A DNA stretch of 64,000 bases from Pseudobutyrivibrio sp. 49 (GTDB lineage Bacteria > Bacillota > Clostridia > Lachnospirales > Lachnospiraceae). Where the stretch lies: the NCBI RefSeq assembly GCF_900100545.1, contig NZ_FNDP01000005.1:62001-126000 (forward strand), in the 5' to 3' direction. Position 1 is the first letter of the stretch; each line of letters begins with the position of its first letter. The position numbers and the translations under genes are program-made. The notes beneath the pieces are model-generated. The model saw only the letters and a list, made by a program, of their open reading frames with translations, was not told the DNA's origin and made no database searches. Of this stretch, positions 25,601 to 36,020 are shown one piece after another.

Positions 25601-26352
25601 AGCTGTACCATAGGACGAAGATCTGGTGGAATAACAGGGATAACTGTCATAATCATCCAATCTGGTCTGTTTCCTGACTCGCGGAATGCCTCAACAACCT
25701 CAAGTCTCTTAATGATACGTGAACGCTTCTGGCCTGTAGCGCTGTCTAATTCAATCTGAAGCTTTGTAGCCTCTTCATCGAGATCGATATCTCTAAGAAG
25801 CTCCTGGATAGCCTCAGCACCCATTCCTACTCTGAAGCCGTTACCATACTGCTCTCTAGCTTCCTGGTACTCAGCCTCTGTAAGAACCTGCTTATACATA
25901 AGAGCTGTCTCACCTGCATCAAGTACGATGTATGATGCAAAGTAGAGAACCTTCTCTAATGTCTTTGGTGAAAGATCAAGAATAAGTCCCATACGTGAAG
26001 GAATACCCTTGAAATACCAAATATGTGAAACTGGTGCAGCGAGCTCGATGTGACCCATACGCTCACGACGAACTGATGCCTTTGTGATTTCAACACCACA
26101 ACGATCACAAACTACACCCTTATAACGAATTTTCTTGTACTTTCCGCAGTGACATTCCCAGTCCTTGCTAGGTCCAAAGATCTTCTCGCAGAAAAGACCG
26201 TCCTTTTCAGGCTTCAGTGTACGATAATTGATTGTCTCAGGCTTTTTAACCTCGCCACGAGACCACTGTCTGATCTTCTCAGGTGATGCCAATCCAATCT
26301 GTATTGCGTCAAATGCTATTGGTTGATATGTCGCTTCTTTATTCTCTGGCAT
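22678..26352 (-). CDS. rpoC: RNA polymerase beta' subunit
   Basis: RpoC, 1224 residues. The N-terminal zinc finger is [20 protein letters not shown] (near residue 63-82). The catalytic Mg2+ loop is [12 protein letters not shown] (near residue 460). The second zinc-binding site is in [13 protein letters not shown] (near 890). The C-terminus is acidic ([14 protein letters not shown] and beyond), as in Clostridia. It starts 19 bases after rpoB. Confidence 0.97.
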   Translation of the reverse strand: MPENKEATYQPIAFDAIQIGLASPEKIRQWSRGEVKKPETINYRTLKPEKDGLFCEKIFGPSKDWECHCGKYKKIRYKGVVCDRCGVEITKASVRRERMGHIELAAPVSHIWYFKGIPSRMGLILDLSPKTLEKVLYFASYIVLDAGETALMYKQVLTEAEYQEAREQYGNGFRVGMGAEAIQELLRDIDLDEEATKLQIELDSATGQKRSRIIKRLEVVEAFRESGNRPDWMIMTVIPVIPPDLRPMVQLDGGRFATSDLNDLYRRIINRNNRLRRLLELGAPDIIVRNEKRMLQEAVDALIDNGRRGRPVTGPGNRPLKSLSDMLKGKSGRFRQNLLGKRVDYSGRSVIVVGPELKIYQCGLPKEMALELFKPFVMKELVGNGMAHNIKYAKKMVEKFEPEVWDILEDVIKEHPVMLNRAPTLHRLGIQAFEPILVEGRAIKLHPLVCTAFNADFDGDQMAVHLPLTQEAQAECRFMLLSPNNLLKPSDGGPVAVPSQDMVLGIYYLTQERGTTVGDSREELGEGKAFKNLNEAILAYENDALTMHARITVNVSKTRPDGTVVTGRVSSTLGRLLFNEIIPQDLGYVDRTNPENELVPEVDFHVGKKQLKQILEKVINTHGATKTAEVLDDIKAMGYHYSTIAAMTVSISDMTVPPQKPELIAQAEETVDKITRQYKRGLITEEERYREVVDTWKETDDQLTRDLLDGLDKYNNIFMMADSGARGSEKQIKQLAGMRGLMADTTGKTIELPIKSNFREGLDVLEYFMSAHGARKGLSDTALRTADSGYLTRRMVDVAQELIIRESDCVAGTDREIPGMWVYAFMDGREEIESLKDRITGRFSCYSIYDAKGEMIVKANHMITPKRAAAIIERGVDDKGEPIKKVKIRNVLNCRSHVGVCAKCYGANMASGRAVQVGEAIGIIAAQSIGEPGTQLTMRTFHTGGVAGNDITQGLPRVEELFEARKPKGLAIITEIAGTVTIEEDSKTKKREVVVTNSSTGDVEKYLIPYGSRIKVLSGQELEAGDELTEGSVNPHDILAIKGKAAVQDYLIREVQRVYRLQGVDINDKHIEVLCRQMLKRIRIDEAGDTGFMPGSLVDWLDFEEANEQMEAEGKEIATGTQELLGITKAALATNSFLSAASFQETTKVLTDAAIKGKVDPLNGLKENVIIGRLIPAGTGMKRYSNIPLSTDNDLANVEIPEDFEDMTGESDELVSDELVEIEE

Positions 26353-26371
26353 TTTGTAGCTCCCTTCCTAT

Positions 26372-29300
26372 TTATTCCTCATCAAAATCTGTTGGTATAT
26401 CAGAAAAATCATCTTCTTCATCTTCGAACTGCTCTTCCTCGTCATCTACGAGTTCGCCTTCAGTATCAAACTTCTTTGTAGAGAAGCCTGCCTGTGCAAA
26501 TGAGCTGTCATCCTCGAATGCGAAGTTTCTGTCGCTACCTGCGATAATTGCGTTGAGGTCAGTATTTCCATATTCACTTGTCTCCATGAGCTCAACCTCT
26601 TCGCGGTTCTCATCAAGAACACGAACGTCAAGACCAAGTGACTGTAATTCCTTAAGCAATACCTTGAATGACTCAGGGATGCCTGGCTCAGGGATGTTTT
26701 CACCCTTGATAATAGCCTCATATGTCTTAACACGTCCGATAACATCATCTGACTTCATTGTAAGGATTTCCTGAAGTGTATATGATGCACCATAAGCCTC
26801 GAGGGCCCAAACTTCCATCTCTCCGAAACGCTGTCCACCGAACTGTGCTTTACCACCGAGTGGCTGCTGTGTAACAAGAGAGTAAGGACCAGTTGAACGT
26901 GCGTGAATCTTATCATCTACAAGGTGGTGAAGTTTCAGGTAGTGCATGTGTCCGATTGTAACAGGACCATCAAATGGCTCACCTGTACGACCGTCACGAA
27001 GCTGAACCTTACCATCTCTAGAAATAGGAACACCCTTCCAAAGAGCTCTGTGAGCACGATTTGTAGATAAGTATTCCATAACATCATCACGAAGAATATC
27101 AACGTACTTGTCGTAGAATGTCTCCTCACCGTTCTCAGCCTCTTCCTTATCAAATGGCATATTTACATAGTCATTTGCAAGCTCAAGAGTATCCTGAATA
27201 TCAATTTCCTTTGCACCATCAAATACTGGTGTTTCAATATCAAATCCAAGAGCCTTTGCAGCAAGTGAAAGGTGAATCTCAAGGACCTGACCAATGTTCA
27301 TACGTGAAGGTACGCCCAATGGGTTAAGTACGATATCAAGTGGACGACCGTTTGGAAGATATGGCATATCTTCTACTGGAAGTACGCGGGAAACTACACC
27401 CTTATTACCGTGACGACCGGCCATCTTATCACCTACACCAATCTTTCTCTTCTGAGCGATGTAGATACGTACTGACTTATTAACACCTGGAGAAAGCTCA
27501 TCGCCATTCTCACGTGTGAATACCTTAGCATCAACAACGATACCGTAAGCTCCGTGTGGTACACGAAGTGATGTATCACGAACTTCTCTAGCCTTCTCAC
27601 CGAAGATTGCAAGAAGAAGTCTCTCTTCTGGAGTACGCTCTGTCTCACCCTTTGGTGTAACCTTACCAACAAGGATATCACCGGCACGAACCTCCGCACC
27701 GATACGGATGATACCACTCTCATCAAGATCCTTAAGAGCATTATCACCAACACCAGCTACATCACGAGTGATTTCTTCTGGTCCGAGCTTTGTATCACGA
27801 GCGTCAATCTCGTACTCTTCAATATGAATAGATGTATAAACATCATCCTGAACGAGGCGCTCTGAAAGAAGAACGGCATCCTCGTAGTTGTAACCTTCCC
27901 ATGTCATGAAACCGATAAGTGGGTTCTTTCCAAGGGCAAGCTCACCATTCTTTGTAGAAGGACCATCAGCGATAACCTCGCCAGCCTCTACATGATCGCC
28001 CTTAAATACGATTGGGCGCTGGTTATAGCAGTTAGACTGGTTAGAACGTGTGAACTTGAAGAGTGTGTACTCATCTCTTGTTCCGTCCTCGTCAGCCTTA
28101 ACAATAATTCTGTTTGTCTCAGACATCTCTACGATACCTGCGCGCTTAGCAACTACGCAGACACCTGAATCGACTGCTGTCTTTGGCTCCATACCTGTAC
28201 CAACTACTGGTGCTTCTGTAGTAAGAAGTGGAACGGCCTGACGCTGCATGTTTGATCCCATGAGGGCACGAGTAGGGTCATCGTTCTGAAGGAATGGAAT
28301 TGAAGCTGTAGCAACTGAGAATACCATCTTAGGAGATACGTCCATGTAATCAAATACTTTCTTGTCGTACTCCTGTGTCTCCTCACGGAAACGACCAGAT
28401 ACATTCTTTCTCATGAAGTGGCCTTCTTCGTCAAGCTTGACGTTAGCCTGTGCTACATGATAATTATCCTCTTCGTCAGCTGTCATATATACAACCTCGT
28501 CAGTTACACGAGGATTCTCTGGGTCTGACTTATCAATACGTCTGTATGGCGCCTCAACAAAACCATACTCATTGATACGAGCATAGCTTGCAAGAGAGTT
28601 GATAAGACCGATGTTTGGTCCTTCAGGTGTCTCGATAGGACACATACGTCCATAGTGAGAATAGTGTACGTCTCGAACCTCGAAACCTGCACGGTCTCTT
28701 GAAAGACCACCAGGACCAAGTGCTGAAAGACGTCTCTTGTGTGTTAACTCAGAAAGTGGGTTATTCTGATCCATGAACTGTGACAACTGTGATGAACCAA
28801 AGAACTCTTTGATTGCAGCTGTAACAGGCTTGATGTTGATAAGGTTCTGTGGAGAAATATCCTCAAGGTCACGAGTAGTCATACGCTCGCGTACAACCTT
28901 CTCAAGACGTGATAAACCTATTCTATACTGGTTCTGTAATAACTCACCAACAGCACGAATACGACGGTTTCCAAGGTGATCAATATCATCATCCTTACCA
29001 ATAGCGTACTCAAGGTGCATGTTATAGTTAATAGATGCAAAAATATCCTCAACAGTGATGTGCTTTGGAATAAGATCTGCTACTGAACGAGCGATTGCAT
29101 CCTCGATATCTTCTTTTGTTGTATTCTCTGAAAGAATTCTTTCAAGTACTGGATAGTAAACAAGCTCAGTAATACCAAGAGCCTTAGCATCACAATCAAC
29201 AAACTTTGTGATGTCAACCATCATATTAGAAAGAACCTTTACATTACGAGTCTCAGTCTGGATGAATACATGAGTAACAGCTGCATTCTGAATATCATCA

Positions 29301-30277
29301 GCCATCTCAAGTGTAACCTTATCTCCAGCCTTTGCAATAATCTCACCTGTTGTTGTGTCGATAACGTCCTCAGCAAGAACATGTCCAGCAATACGATTTC
29401 TGAGCATGAGCTTCTTATTGAACTTATAACGACCAACCTTAGCAAGGTCATAACGTCTTGGATCGAAGAACATACCATGGATAAGTGACTCTGCGCTATC
29501 CTTTGCAAGAGGCTCGCCTGGACGAAGTCTACGATAGAGCTCTAAGAGACCTCCTTCGTAACTACCCTGTGGGTTCTTCTCTGTGATAGCTGGATCCTTT
29601 GCAAATGTTGCAAGAATCTTTGGCTCCTCGCCAAATACATCGATGATTTCCTGGTTAGTTCCTAAGCCAAGAGCACGAATAAGAACTGTAACAGGTACCT
29701 TTCTGTTACGGTCTACACGAACATAGAAAACGTCATTGGAATCTGTCTCGTACTCAAGCCAAGCGCCACGGTTAGGGATTACAGTACATGAATATAACTC
29801 CTTACCGATTTTATCGTGGCCAATTGCATAGTAAATGCCTGGTGAACGAACAAGCTGTGATACAATAACACGCTCCGCTCCATTAATTACGAATGTGCCT
29901 GTATCTGTCATAAGTGGCAAGTCACCCATGAAGATTTCGTGCTCCTGCATATCGCCGGACTCCTTGTTAACAAGGCGCACTTTAACCTTTAAAGGCGCTG
30001 CGTATGTTGCATCTCTTTCTTTGCACTGTGGAATTGTGTACTTCACCTCGTCTTTACACAGTGTGAAGTCAACAAAATGCAATTCAAGCTGGTTTCCCCT
30101 ATCTTGAATAGGTGAGATATCTGCAAATGCTTCCTTTAATCCGTCCTTAACGAACCAGTCGTAACTGTCCTTCTGGACCTCGATTAAATTAGGCATCTCA
30201 AGTACCTCTTTTTGTCTCGAGTAACTCATACGCAAGTTCTTTCCAGCTTTCACTGGACGTATTCTGTTTTTCTCCAT
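26372..30277 (-). CDS. rpoB: RNA polymerase beta subunit
   Basis: RpoB, 1301 residues. The rifampicin region is [20 protein letters not shown] followed by [18 protein letters not shown], wild type. The C-terminal [19 protein letters not shown] block is intact, and the protein ends in an acidic tail ([18 protein letters not shown]). A longer frame to 30373 exists, but AGGTGG seven bases before the ATG at 30277 and the MEKNRIRPV beginning settle the start. Confidence 0.97.
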   Translation of the reverse strand: MEKNRIRPVKAGKNLRMSYSRQKEVLEMPNLIEVQKDSYDWFVKDGLKEAFADISPIQDRGNQLELHFVDFTLCKDEVKYTIPQCKERDATYAAPLKVKVRLVNKESGDMQEHEIFMGDLPLMTDTGTFVINGAERVIVSQLVRSPGIYYAIGHDKIGKELYSCTVIPNRGAWLEYETDSNDVFYVRVDRNRKVPVTVLIRALGLGTNQEIIDVFGEEPKILATFAKDPAITEKNPQGSYEGGLLELYRRLRPGEPLAKDSAESLIHGMFFDPRRYDLAKVGRYKFNKKLMLRNRIAGHVLAEDVIDTTTGEIIAKAGDKVTLEMADDIQNAAVTHVFIQTETRNVKVLSNMMVDITKFVDCDAKALGITELVYYPVLERILSENTTKEDIEDAIARSVADLIPKHITVEDIFASINYNMHLEYAIGKDDDIDHLGNRRIRAVGELLQNQYRIGLSRLEKVVRERMTTRDLEDISPQNLINIKPVTAAIKEFFGSSQLSQFMDQNNPLSELTHKRRLSALGPGGLSRDRAGFEVRDVHYSHYGRMCPIETPEGPNIGLINSLASYARINEYGFVEAPYRRIDKSDPENPRVTDEVVYMTADEEDNYHVAQANVKLDEEGHFMRKNVSGRFREETQEYDKKVFDYMDVSPKMVFSVATASIPFLQNDDPTRALMGSNMQRQAVPLLTTEAPVVGTGMEPKTAVDSGVCVVAKRAGIVEMSETNRIIVKADEDGTRDEYTLFKFTRSNQSNCYNQRPIVFKGDHVEAGEVIADGPSTKNGELALGKNPLIGFMTWEGYNYEDAVLLSERLVQDDVYTSIHIEEYEIDARDTKLGPEEITRDVAGVGDNALKDLDESGIIRIGAEVRAGDILVGKVTPKGETERTPEERLLLAIFGEKAREVRDTSLRVPHGAYGIVVDAKVFTRENGDELSPGVNKSVRIYIAQKRKIGVGDKMAGRHGNKGVVSRVLPVEDMPYLPNGRPLDIVLNPLGVPSRMNIGQVLEIHLSLAAKALGFDIETPVFDGAKEIDIQDTLELANDYVNMPFDKEEAENGEETFYDKYVDILRDDVMEYLSTNRAHRALWKGVPISRDGKVQLRDGRTGEPFDGPVTIGHMHYLKLHHLVDDKIHARSTGPYSLVTQQPLGGKAQFGGQRFGEMEVWALEAYGASYTLQEILTMKSDDVIGRVKTYEAIIKGENIPEPGIPESFKVLLKELQSLGLDVRVLDENREEVELMETSEYGNTDLNAIIAGSDRNFAFEDDSSFAQAGFSTKKFDTEGELVDDEEEQFEDEEDDFSDIPTDFDEE

Positions 30278-30454
30278 TGACGTTCCACCTCTCATTTTAT
30301 TTTTAATTTGGATAAATCTTTCATGAAAAAATGTGGCATATTTCCAGCCATGAAAAAAGGCATAGGAATGCACACTGCACCATAATAGTGCAAACTACAT
30401 TCTATGCCAAAAACAATAGTAAAGTCAATACATTTTTTGTATTTATTTAAAAGC
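30278..30454. other. rplL-rpoB leader
   Basis: The leader of rpoB after the rplL terminator. It contains small dyads such as GCACACTGCAC next to AGTGCAAAC (about 30370-30395), but no promoter matching consensus could be fixed. rpoB is probably read by partial read-through plus an unseen promoter. Confidence 0.3.
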
Positions 30455-30486
30455 AAAAAATTGGCAGGTCAATGATGACCTGCCAA
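30455..30486 (-). terminator. terminator/attenuator after rplL
   Basis: Minus strand TTGGCAGGTCA, four-base loop, TGACCTGCCAA, then TTTTTT. It lies in the position where rplJL-rpoBC transcription is commonly attenuated to lower polymerase relative to ribosomal protein. Confidence 0.9.
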
Positions 30487-30506
30487 TAGAAAATTCGTAA
30501 CAATGA

Positions 30507-30881
30507 TTACTTAAGAGTAACCTTTGCACCGATCTCCTCAAGCTGAGCCTTGATTGACTCTGCTGTAGCCTTATCAGCTGCTTCCTTGATAACCTTAGGA
30601 GCGCCATCAACGAGCTCCTTAGCTTCCTTAAGACCAAGGCCAGTTGCCTCACGAACAACCTTGATAACCTTAACCTTCTCAGAACCTACTTCTGTAAGCT
30701 CTACGTCGAACTCGTCCTTCTCCTCAGCTGCTGCTGCATCGCCAGCTGCTGCTGCAACTACAACGCCTGCTGCTGCAGAAACGCCGAACTCTTCCTCACA
30801 TGCCTTTACAAGGTCATTTAACTCTAATACGCTAAGCTCTTTGATAGCTGCGATAAACTCTTCTGTTGTCATCTTTGCCAT
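30507..30881 (-). CDS. rplL: 50S ribosomal protein L7/L12
   Basis: L7/L12, 124 residues, the multimeric stalk protein that recruits translation factors. N-terminal dimer domain ([20 protein letters not shown]), an alanine-rich hinge at about 36-52, and a C-terminal domain ending [14 protein letters not shown] with the factor-binding [15 protein letters not shown] helix. It is directly downstream of rplJ with a 59-base gap and AGGAGG-like site. Confidence 0.97.
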   Translation of the reverse strand: MAKMTTEEFIAAIKELSVLELNDLVKACEEEFGVSAAAGVVVAAAAGDAAAAEEKDEFDVELTEVGSEKVKVIKVVREATGLGLKEAKELVDGAPKVIKEAADKATAESIKAQLEEIGAKVTLK

Positions 30882-30940
30882 GATAATTTTCCTCCATTAA
30901 AAAATTAATATAAATAATTATTTGTTTTGAGTATTCTAAA

Positions 30941-31519
30941 TTACTCTGCTGGAGCCTCAGCTGGCTCCTCTGCTGGTGCCTCTGCTGCTGGTGCTTCCTC
31001 TGCTGGAGCTTCTGCTGCAGGTGCCTCTGTAGATGCACCACCCTGCTCTGCGATCTGGTTGAGAACACGAGCGAAGTTTGTGATTGGTGACTGTAAGCTT
31101 CCAAGTAACTTTGAAAGAAGTTCCTCTCTGCTTGGTACTGCTGCAACTGCTGCCATACCCTTAGCATCATAGTATGTTCCTTCAACTACACCTGCCTTGA
31201 TCTCAAGGTTCTGAGCTGTCTTACCAAACTTAGCAAGAATTCTTGCTGGTGCTGTAGCATCATCCTTTGATACAGCGATTGCGCTAGGTCCTTCAAGAAC
31301 CTCGTCAAGCTGTGCAAAGTCTGTTCCTTCGAAAGCGTGCTTCATAAGAGTGTTCTTGTAAACCTTATATGTAACGCCAGCTTCACGAAGCTGCTTACGT
31401 AACTGTGTGTCTTCTGCAACTGTAAGTCCACGAGCATCAACAACTACAACTGAAGCTGCATCTTTAACCTGTGTTGAAATCTCGTCAACGATTGGCTGCT
31501 TTAATTCAACTTTTGCCAC
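30941..31519 (-). CDS. rplJ: 50S ribosomal protein L10 with Ala/Glu/Pro tail
   Basis: L10, 192 residues, anchors the L7/L12 stalk to 23S rRNA. The core (VVVDARGLTVAEDTQLRKQL, AGVTYKVYKNTLMKHAFEGT) ends near residue 165. The last 28 residues are a repeat of EAPAEE/APAAE units, unusual in length for L10. The start is GTG at 31519 with AAGGAGG nine bases upstream. Translation is presumably autoregulated through the leader at 31575-31702. Confidence 0.95.
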   Translation of the reverse strand: MAKVELKQPIVDEISTQVKDAASVVVVDARGLTVAEDTQLRKQLREAGVTYKVYKNTLMKHAFEGTDFAQLDEVLEGPSAIAVSKDDATAPARILAKFGKTAQNLEIKAGVVEGTYYDAKGMAAVAAVPSREELLSKLLGSLQSPITNFARVLNQIAEQGGASTEAPAAEAPAEEAPAAEAPAEEPAEAPAE

Positions 31520-31574
31520 GATTTTTTTCCTCCTTATAATATTTTTGTGTTGCTTATATGAGGATAAAGTAATT

Positions 31575-31702
31575 TAAAAAACCTCTATGCCATAAAGACA
31601 TAGAGGTTTGATTAGTCGATAAATACTTAATCGTCCTCGGCTGGTAGAGATAAATCTCTTTACGGCTAACGCCACCTGCTGTCTTCGGCAACAACTTTGT
31701 GC
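31575..31702 (-). promoter_or_regulatory. L10 leader with downstream attenuator hairpin
   Basis: In the 216-base rplA-rplJ gap the minus strand reads a conserved leader (GCACAAAGTTGTTGCCGAAG, GCAGGTGGCGTTAGCC, CTCTACCAGCCGAGG) matching the ribosomal L10 leader, to which L10/L12 bind. It is followed by a strong terminator stem, AACCTCTATG with CATAGAGGTT and TTTT, at 31577-31609. L10 excess would favour termination before rplJL. Confidence 0.82.
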
Positions 31703-31735
31703 ATTATATCATTATGTATATTGGATTGTCAACAA

Positions 31736-32431
31736 TTAGTTTGAAACCTTTGCAACATTAAGCTTAACGCCAGGTCCCATTGTTGGAGCAAGTGAAATGC
31801 TCTTAATGTACTGACCCTTTAAGCTTGATGGCTTAGCCTTGTTGATTGCATCCATAAGAGTCTGGAAGTTGTCCGCTAACTGCTCCTCTGAGAAAGAAGC
31901 CTTTCCGATAGGTACATGGATAATGTTTGTCTTATCAAGTCTATACTCAATCTTACCTGCCTTGATTTCCTCAACAGCCTTAGCAACATCCATAGTAACT
32001 GTACCAGCCTTTGGGTTTGGCATGAGTCCTCTAGGTCCAAGTACACGACCGAGACGACCAACAACACCCATCATGTCTGGTGTAGCAACTACTGCATCAA
32101 ACTCATTCCATCCTTCGTTCTGGATCTTTGGAATAAGCTCCTCGCCGCCAACGAAATCAGCACCAGCAGCCTGAGCCTCGTCAAGCTTTGTACCCTTAGC
32201 GAATACTAAAACTCTAACTGACTTACCAGTTCCGTGTGGAAGTACAACTGCACCACGGATCTGCTGCTCTGCGTGACGTCCGTCACAACCAGTTCTGATA
32301 TGAGCCTCAATTGTCTCATCAAATTTTGCAGTAGCATTCTTCTTAACCTGAGCGATTGCTTCTGCTGGATCGTATGCAACTGACTTGTCGTATGTAGCTA
32401 CAGCTGCAACGTATTTCTTTCCTCTTTTCAT
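31736..32431 (-). CDS. rplA: 50S ribosomal protein L1
   Basis: L1, 231 residues, builds the mobile stalk near the E site and binds 23S r[23 protein letters not shown] start, the [20 protein letters not shown] strand and [20 protein letters not shown] are typical. In the operon between rplK and the L10 leader. It has a good AGGAGG site. Confidence 0.97.
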   Translation of the reverse strand: MKRGKKYVAAVATYDKSVAYDPAEAIAQVKKNATAKFDETIEAHIRTGCDGRHAEQQIRGAVVLPHGTGKSVRVLVFAKGTKLDEAQAAGADFVGGEELIPKIQNEGWNEFDAVVATPDMMGVVGRLGRVLGPRGLMPNPKAGTVTMDVAKAVEEIKAGKIEYRLDKTNIIHVPIGKASFSEEQLADNFQTLMDAINKAKPSSLKGQYIKSISLAPTMGPGVKLNVAKVSN

Positions 32432-32513
32432 GTTTACCTCCTGTGGTTAATCGAGCTCTAAGCTCTCCCACTCAATAATTAATAGTAAGAACGTTGTTTT
32501 CGCTAAGCTGTGA

Positions 32514-32939
32514 TTACTCTACAACCTCAACGCCCATTGATCTACATGTTCCCTCGATCATGCTCATAGCTGCCTCAAGTGAAGCTGCGTTAAGATCAGG
32601 CATCTTTGTCTCTGCAATCTCCTGAACCTGAGCCTTTGTGATCTTTGCAACCTTTGTCTTATTAGGTGTGCCAGATGCCTTCTGGATCTTGCAAGCCTTC
32701 TTAATAAGAACTGCTGCTGGTGGAGTCTTTGTGATGAAGCTGAAGCTTCTATCTGCATAAACAGTGATGATTGTAGGAACGATTGTATCTCCCATATCTG
32801 CTGTCTTTGCGTTAAACTGCTTTGTAAACTCCACGATATTTACACCGTGCTGACCAAGTGCTGGACCTACAGGTGGGGCTGGTGTAGCCTTGCCTGCTGG
32901 AATCTGCAACTTGATATAGCCTTCGATTTTCTTTGCCAT
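32514..32939 (-). CDS. rplK: 50S ribosomal protein L11
   Basis: L11, 141 residues, part of the GTPase-associated centre. N-terminal proline-rich [19 protein letters not shown] and the C-terminal rRNA-binding domain ([31 protein letters not shown]) are typical. It follows nusG by 24 bases. Confidence 0.97.
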   Translation of the reverse strand: MAKKIEGYIKLQIPAGKATPAPPVGPALGQHGVNIVEFTKQFNAKTADMGDTIVPTIITVYADRSFSFITKTPPAAVLIKKACKIQKASGTPNKTKVAKITKAQVQEIAETKMPDLNAASLEAAMSMIEGTCRSMGVEVVE

Positions 32940-32963
32940 TATCCTATTCCTCCTGCAAAAAAA

Positions 32964-33494
32964 TTAATCCATTTTTCGTACGTCCGTGAAATCAATCTCA
33001 ACTGGAGTCTCACGTCCGAACATTTCAACGCTGATTGTAACTGTCTGCTTCTTAGCATTGATAGACTTAACAACGCCGACAGTATCTTTCCAGGTACCGT
33101 CGATAACGCTAAGAGTATCACCAACCTCGAAGTCAACCTCAACGTTGACCTTTTCAGTGTTATCACCTAGTAAGTAAGCCTTAACTTCTGCCTCTGACAA
33201 TGGCACTGGCTTGCTTCCTGGTCCTACGAAGCCTGTAACACCTCTGGTATTTCTGACAACGTACCAGGTCTCGTCATTCATAATCATCTCAATAAGAACG
33301 TAACCAGGGTACATCTTCTTTGAAACTTGCTTTTTAACGCCATCCTTAGTCTCTGTTACCTCAACCATAGGTACGCGTACATCAAGAATCTGCTCCTCGA
33401 GATGTTGTGTCTCGATAGCCTTTTCAATGTTTGTCTTGACTTTGTTCTCATAGCCTGAGTAAGTATGAACTACATACCACTTTGCCTCTGCCAT
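32964..33494 (-). CDS. nusG: transcription termination/antitermination factor NusG
   Basis: NusG, 176 residues from the start at 33494. GGAGG lies seven bases before this ATG, between it and an upstream in-frame ATG at 33509, which is therefore not used. N-terminal NGN domain (AKWYVVHTYSGYENKVKTNI) and C-terminal KOW domain (VDFEVGDTLSVIDGTWKDTV). It links RNA polymerase with Rho or ribosome. It follows secE by 14 bases. Confidence 0.96.
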   Translation of the reverse strand: MAEAKWYVVHTYSGYENKVKTNIEKAIETQHLEEQILDVRVPMVEVTETKDGVKKQVSKKMYPGYVLIEMIMNDETWYVVRNTRGVTGFVGPGSKPVPLSEAEVKAYLLGDNTEKVNVEVDFEVGDTLSVIDGTWKDTVGVVKSINAKKQTVTISVEMFGRETPVEIDFTDVRKMD

Positions 33495-33508
33495 ATCCGA
33501 TGCCTCCA

Positions 33509-33706
33509 TTATAAATTAACTAGGATATTTACACCTTTGTTGATCACTGCATCTAATACGATGATGATCACTGCTACAACTACTGACACAGCAACAACTG
33601 CTGTTGTCTGCTTTGACACGTCTGTTGGGTCTGCCCAGACAATCTTGTTAAATTCTGCCTTGAGACCTGCAAAACGTCCTGACTTAGTTTTCTTCTCTTC
33701 TGCCAT
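33509..33706 (-). CDS. secE: preprotein translocase subunit SecE
   Basis: SecE, 65 residues, single membrane helix (VVAVSVVVAVIIIVLDAVIN) preceded by the conserved amphipathic GLKAEFNKIVWADPTDVSKQ region, which has the W-P-x-x-x-V/S motif. It is the small subunit of the SecYEG channel. It lies 18 bases after rpmG. Confidence 0.95.
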   Translation of the reverse strand: MAEEKKTKSGRFAGLKAEFNKIVWADPTDVSKQTTAVVAVSVVVAVIIIVLDAVINKGVNILVNL

Positions 33707-33724
33707 AATAGCACCCCCGTTAGA

Positions 33725-33874
33725 CTATTTAGTCTCCTTGTGCATTGTGTGTTTCTTGCAAAATCTGCAGTACTTCTTTGTTTCCATTCTGTCAGGGTGT
33801 GTCTTCTTGTCTTTTGTCATGTTGTAATTACGCTGCTGGCATTCTGTACATGCCAATGTTATCTTTGTGCGCAC
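33725..33874 (-). CDS. rpmG: 50S ribosomal protein L33, zinc-binding form
   Basis: L33, 49 residues. It begins [18 protein letters not shown] and has a second pair in [18 protein letters not shown]-x2-C twice, so it is the C+ (zinc-binding) form. The start is GTG at 33874 with GGAGGTGG seven bases upstream. It is the first gene of the secE-nusG-rplKAJL transcript. Confidence 0.92.
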   Translation of the reverse strand: MRTKITLACTECQQRNYNMTKDKKTHPDRMETKKYCRFCKKHTMHKETK

Positions 33875-33995
33875 AACTTCCACCTCCGTTATAATTCTAC
33901 TTTGGTCTTACTTACGCTCACTCATCATAGCGAACAATTTGATGAGGCGAAAAAAGAGCATAAAAAAAAGACCTGCTTTTCTTAGTCGCTAGCAA

Positions 33996-34024
33996 AATAT
34001 ATCACAGCTAGTCAACTCTGTCAA
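33996..34024 (-). promoter_or_regulatory. promoter of the rpmG-secE-nusG-rpl operon
   Basis: Minus strand TTGACA (34019-34024), exactly 17 bp, TATATT (33996-34001). Predicted start near 33989, about 115 bases upstream of rpmG. A T8 run follows in the leader near 33965. Confidence 0.8.
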
Positions 34025-34040
34025 GTCTTTCGAAAATATT

Positions 34041-34065
34041 AAGGGGACTAAATTTTAGCCCCCTT
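34041..34065 (-). terminator. terminator of the sugar ABC transporter operon
   Basis: Minus strand AAGGGGGCTAAAATTTAGTCCCCTT stem with one mismatch, located 38 bases after the permease stop; the T tract is weak (AATATTTT). Confidence 0.6.
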
Positions 34066-34102
34066 TAAATAATAAACTTTTAGTTATATCAATTCAACGG
34101 GA

Positions 34103-34981
34103 TTAACCCTTTACACCACCAAGAGTTACGCCACCTACGATATGCTTAGAAAGAATAAGGTAAACAATGATTACAGGGAAAATAGAGAATGCAATCATCA
34201 TGTATACCTGTCCCATATCAAACTTAAGCCAGTCAGCTGAACGTAGCTGTGCAATTAATATAGGAAGCGTCTTCTTTGTATCATCATGAAGTACAAGTGC
34301 TGGAGTGAAGTAATTATTCCAGCTGTTTACGAAGCTGAAGATTGCCTGAACAGCAATAGCTGGCTTCATAAGAGGTACTACAATCTGATTAAAAGTTCTA
34401 AACTCTCCAGAGCCATCGATTCTTGCTGCCTCAACAAGTGAAAGAGGAAGTGTAGAATCCATGTACTGCTTCATATAGAAGAATACAGCTGGAGATGCAA
34501 TTGCAGGCACAATAAGTGCTGTTGGGTTGTTATCAAGTCCCATCTTACCAATTAACTGTAAGAAACCAAGTACAGTAACCTGTGTTGGAATCATCATAAT
34601 CATAAGAATGAATGTGAACATGAACTTCTTACCTTTAAAATCATAGGCGTGAATTGCATAAGCAGTCATTGCAGAGAAGTAAGTTGCAAGACCTGCTGTT
34701 AAGAATGCAATTACAAGCGAGTTAATCAAACCATTAAGAATAGGAAGTGTTCCATTTTTAAGGTTTGTCCAGTTCTCAACAAAATGAGTACTTGGAACTG
34801 CTGAAAATCCTAAGCTAAGCTCAGAATTGCTTCTTGTGGCATTGATAAACAATACATAAAACCAAAACAGGCACAAGAATGAAATTAAAATCAATACTAC
34901 ATATGATACTACTCTTCTAGCATGTACAGAGGCACCAGTGTCCTGCTTGCCTGCTATAGTAGTGTTAGCTGCCATATCCAT
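34103..34981 (-). CDS. carbohydrate ABC transporter permease, MalG type
   Basis: A 292-residue permease with six membrane helices. The EAA loop, which docks the ATPase, is EAARIDGSGEFRTFNQIVVP near residue 203; a second family mark is the final HIVGGVTLGGVKG. It is the second permease of a CUT1 sugar importer (binding protein 36021, MalF-type permease 35019). No ATPase gene is linked, so a shared MsmX/MsiK-type ATPase elsewhere is implied. Cellodextrin or cellobiose is the likely substrate, judged by the neighbouring phosphorylase. Confidence 0.9.
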   Translation of the reverse strand: MDMAANTTIAGKQDTGASVHARRVVSYVVLILISFLCLFWFYVLFINATRSNSELSLGFSAVPSTHFVENWTNLKNGTLPILNGLINSLVIAFLTAGLATYFSAMTAYAIHAYDFKGKKFMFTFILMIMMIPTQVTVLGFLQLIGKMGLDNNPTALIVPAIASPAVFFYMKQYMDSTLPLSLVEAARIDGSGEFRTFNQIVVPLMKPAIAVQAIFSFVNSWNNYFTPALVLHDDTKKTLPILIAQLRSADWLKFDMGQVYMMIAFSIFPVIIVYLILSKHIVGGVTLGGVKG

Positions 34982-35018
34982 AATATTTTACCTCGTTTCT
35001 ATTTAAATAACTATAGAA

Positions 35019-35927
35019 TTACTTCACCTTATCAGAATTTGTAAACTTGAATACGATCAAGCTTAAGATACCAGTTATTACAAACAGGAATACTGAAAGC
35101 GCACCAGCTAAACCGTAGTTCTTGCTGAACAGGTGCTTGTTCAAATACATAATAAGTGTCATTGATGAACGCATTGGATCTCCAGTTCCGTTTGTTAAGA
35201 TCTGTGGAACGTCGAACATCTGCAAACCACCAATAAGTGATGTAATCATAACGAAGATTAGAATAGGTCTAAGTAGTGGTAATGTAATTTTATAGAAAAT
35301 CTGAGTAGATGTAGCTCCATCTACCTGTGCAGCCTCAAAGAGTGATGGGTCAATGCCCAACATTCCGGCCATCAGAAGAATTGTCGTATTTCCAAACCAC
35401 ATAAGGCAGTTCATTGTAGCAACAAGAGTACGAACTGTCCAAACATGACTCATAAACTGATATGCTTCCTTAAAAACTCCAATCTGCATAAGCATAGAGT
35501 TGATAGGACCGCTATCTGAGAATAATGTAAAGAATAACATGGCAAAAGCCGAAGCCATAATCAAGTTTGGTAAGTAAATTACTGTCTTGAAGAATGTCTG
35601 GCATTTTAATCTAAGTGATGGATCTGTAAACCAAGCTCCTAAAAGAAGCGATAATAGAATCTGTGGAATGAATCCCATTAACCACATAACCATTGTGTTA
35701 TAGAAATATGTAGGCAAATCACCATTTGTGATAATTGTGCCATAATTCTGAAGCCCTACGAAGTTAGGGCCAATCTGAGTAAGACCTGAACGGTAATTCT
35801 CAAAAAATGAATTGTAAATAGTTGTTGCAAGTGGCACCAACTGGAAAATTAAAAAGATTACAGTAAATGGAATTAAGAATATGTAGCCCCATTTGTTGTA
35901 GCTTACTACTTTACTCTTCTTGTTCAT
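35019..35927 (-). CDS. carbohydrate ABC transporter permease, MalF type
   Basis: A 302-residue permease with six helices: N-terminal GYIFLIPFTVIFLIFQLVPL, and the EAA loop FEAAQVDGATSTQIFYKITL near residue 200. It is the first permease of the CUT1 importer, 37 bases ahead of the MalG-type gene. It follows the binding-protein gene with a 93-base gap. Confidence 0.9.
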   Translation of the reverse strand: MNKKSKVVSYNKWGYIFLIPFTVIFLIFQLVPLATTIYNSFFENYRSGLTQIGPNFVGLQNYGTIITNGDLPTYFYNTMVMWLMGFIPQILLSLLLGAWFTDPSLRLKCQTFFKTVIYLPNLIMASAFAMLFFTLFSDSGPINSMLMQIGVFKEAYQFMSHVWTVRTLVATMNCLMWFGNTTILLMAGMLGIDPSLFEAAQVDGATSTQIFYKITLPLLRPILIFVMITSLIGGLQMFDVPQILTNGTGDPMRSSMTLIMYLNKHLFSKNYGLAGALSVFLFVITGILSLIVFKFTNSDKVK

Positions 35928-36020
35928 AAGTGCTCCCTTTTGAATATCTTTAATATAGGGCGCACAGGACTAACCCATGCGCCCCCATTATTTTATTTCC
36001 CGCTAAGTGTAATTGTAAAA

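Noticed and set aside
30360-30410. GTGCA dyads upstream of rpoB as a third copy of the carbohydrate motif
   Set aside because: The arrangement and flanks differ from the TTAGTGCA-N3-TGCACAAAAA pair, so it is more likely chance.
33875-34102. tRNA gene near rpmG
   Set aside because: Some genomes have tRNA-Trp here, but no cloverleaf can be read; the stretch holds the operon promoter and a terminator.
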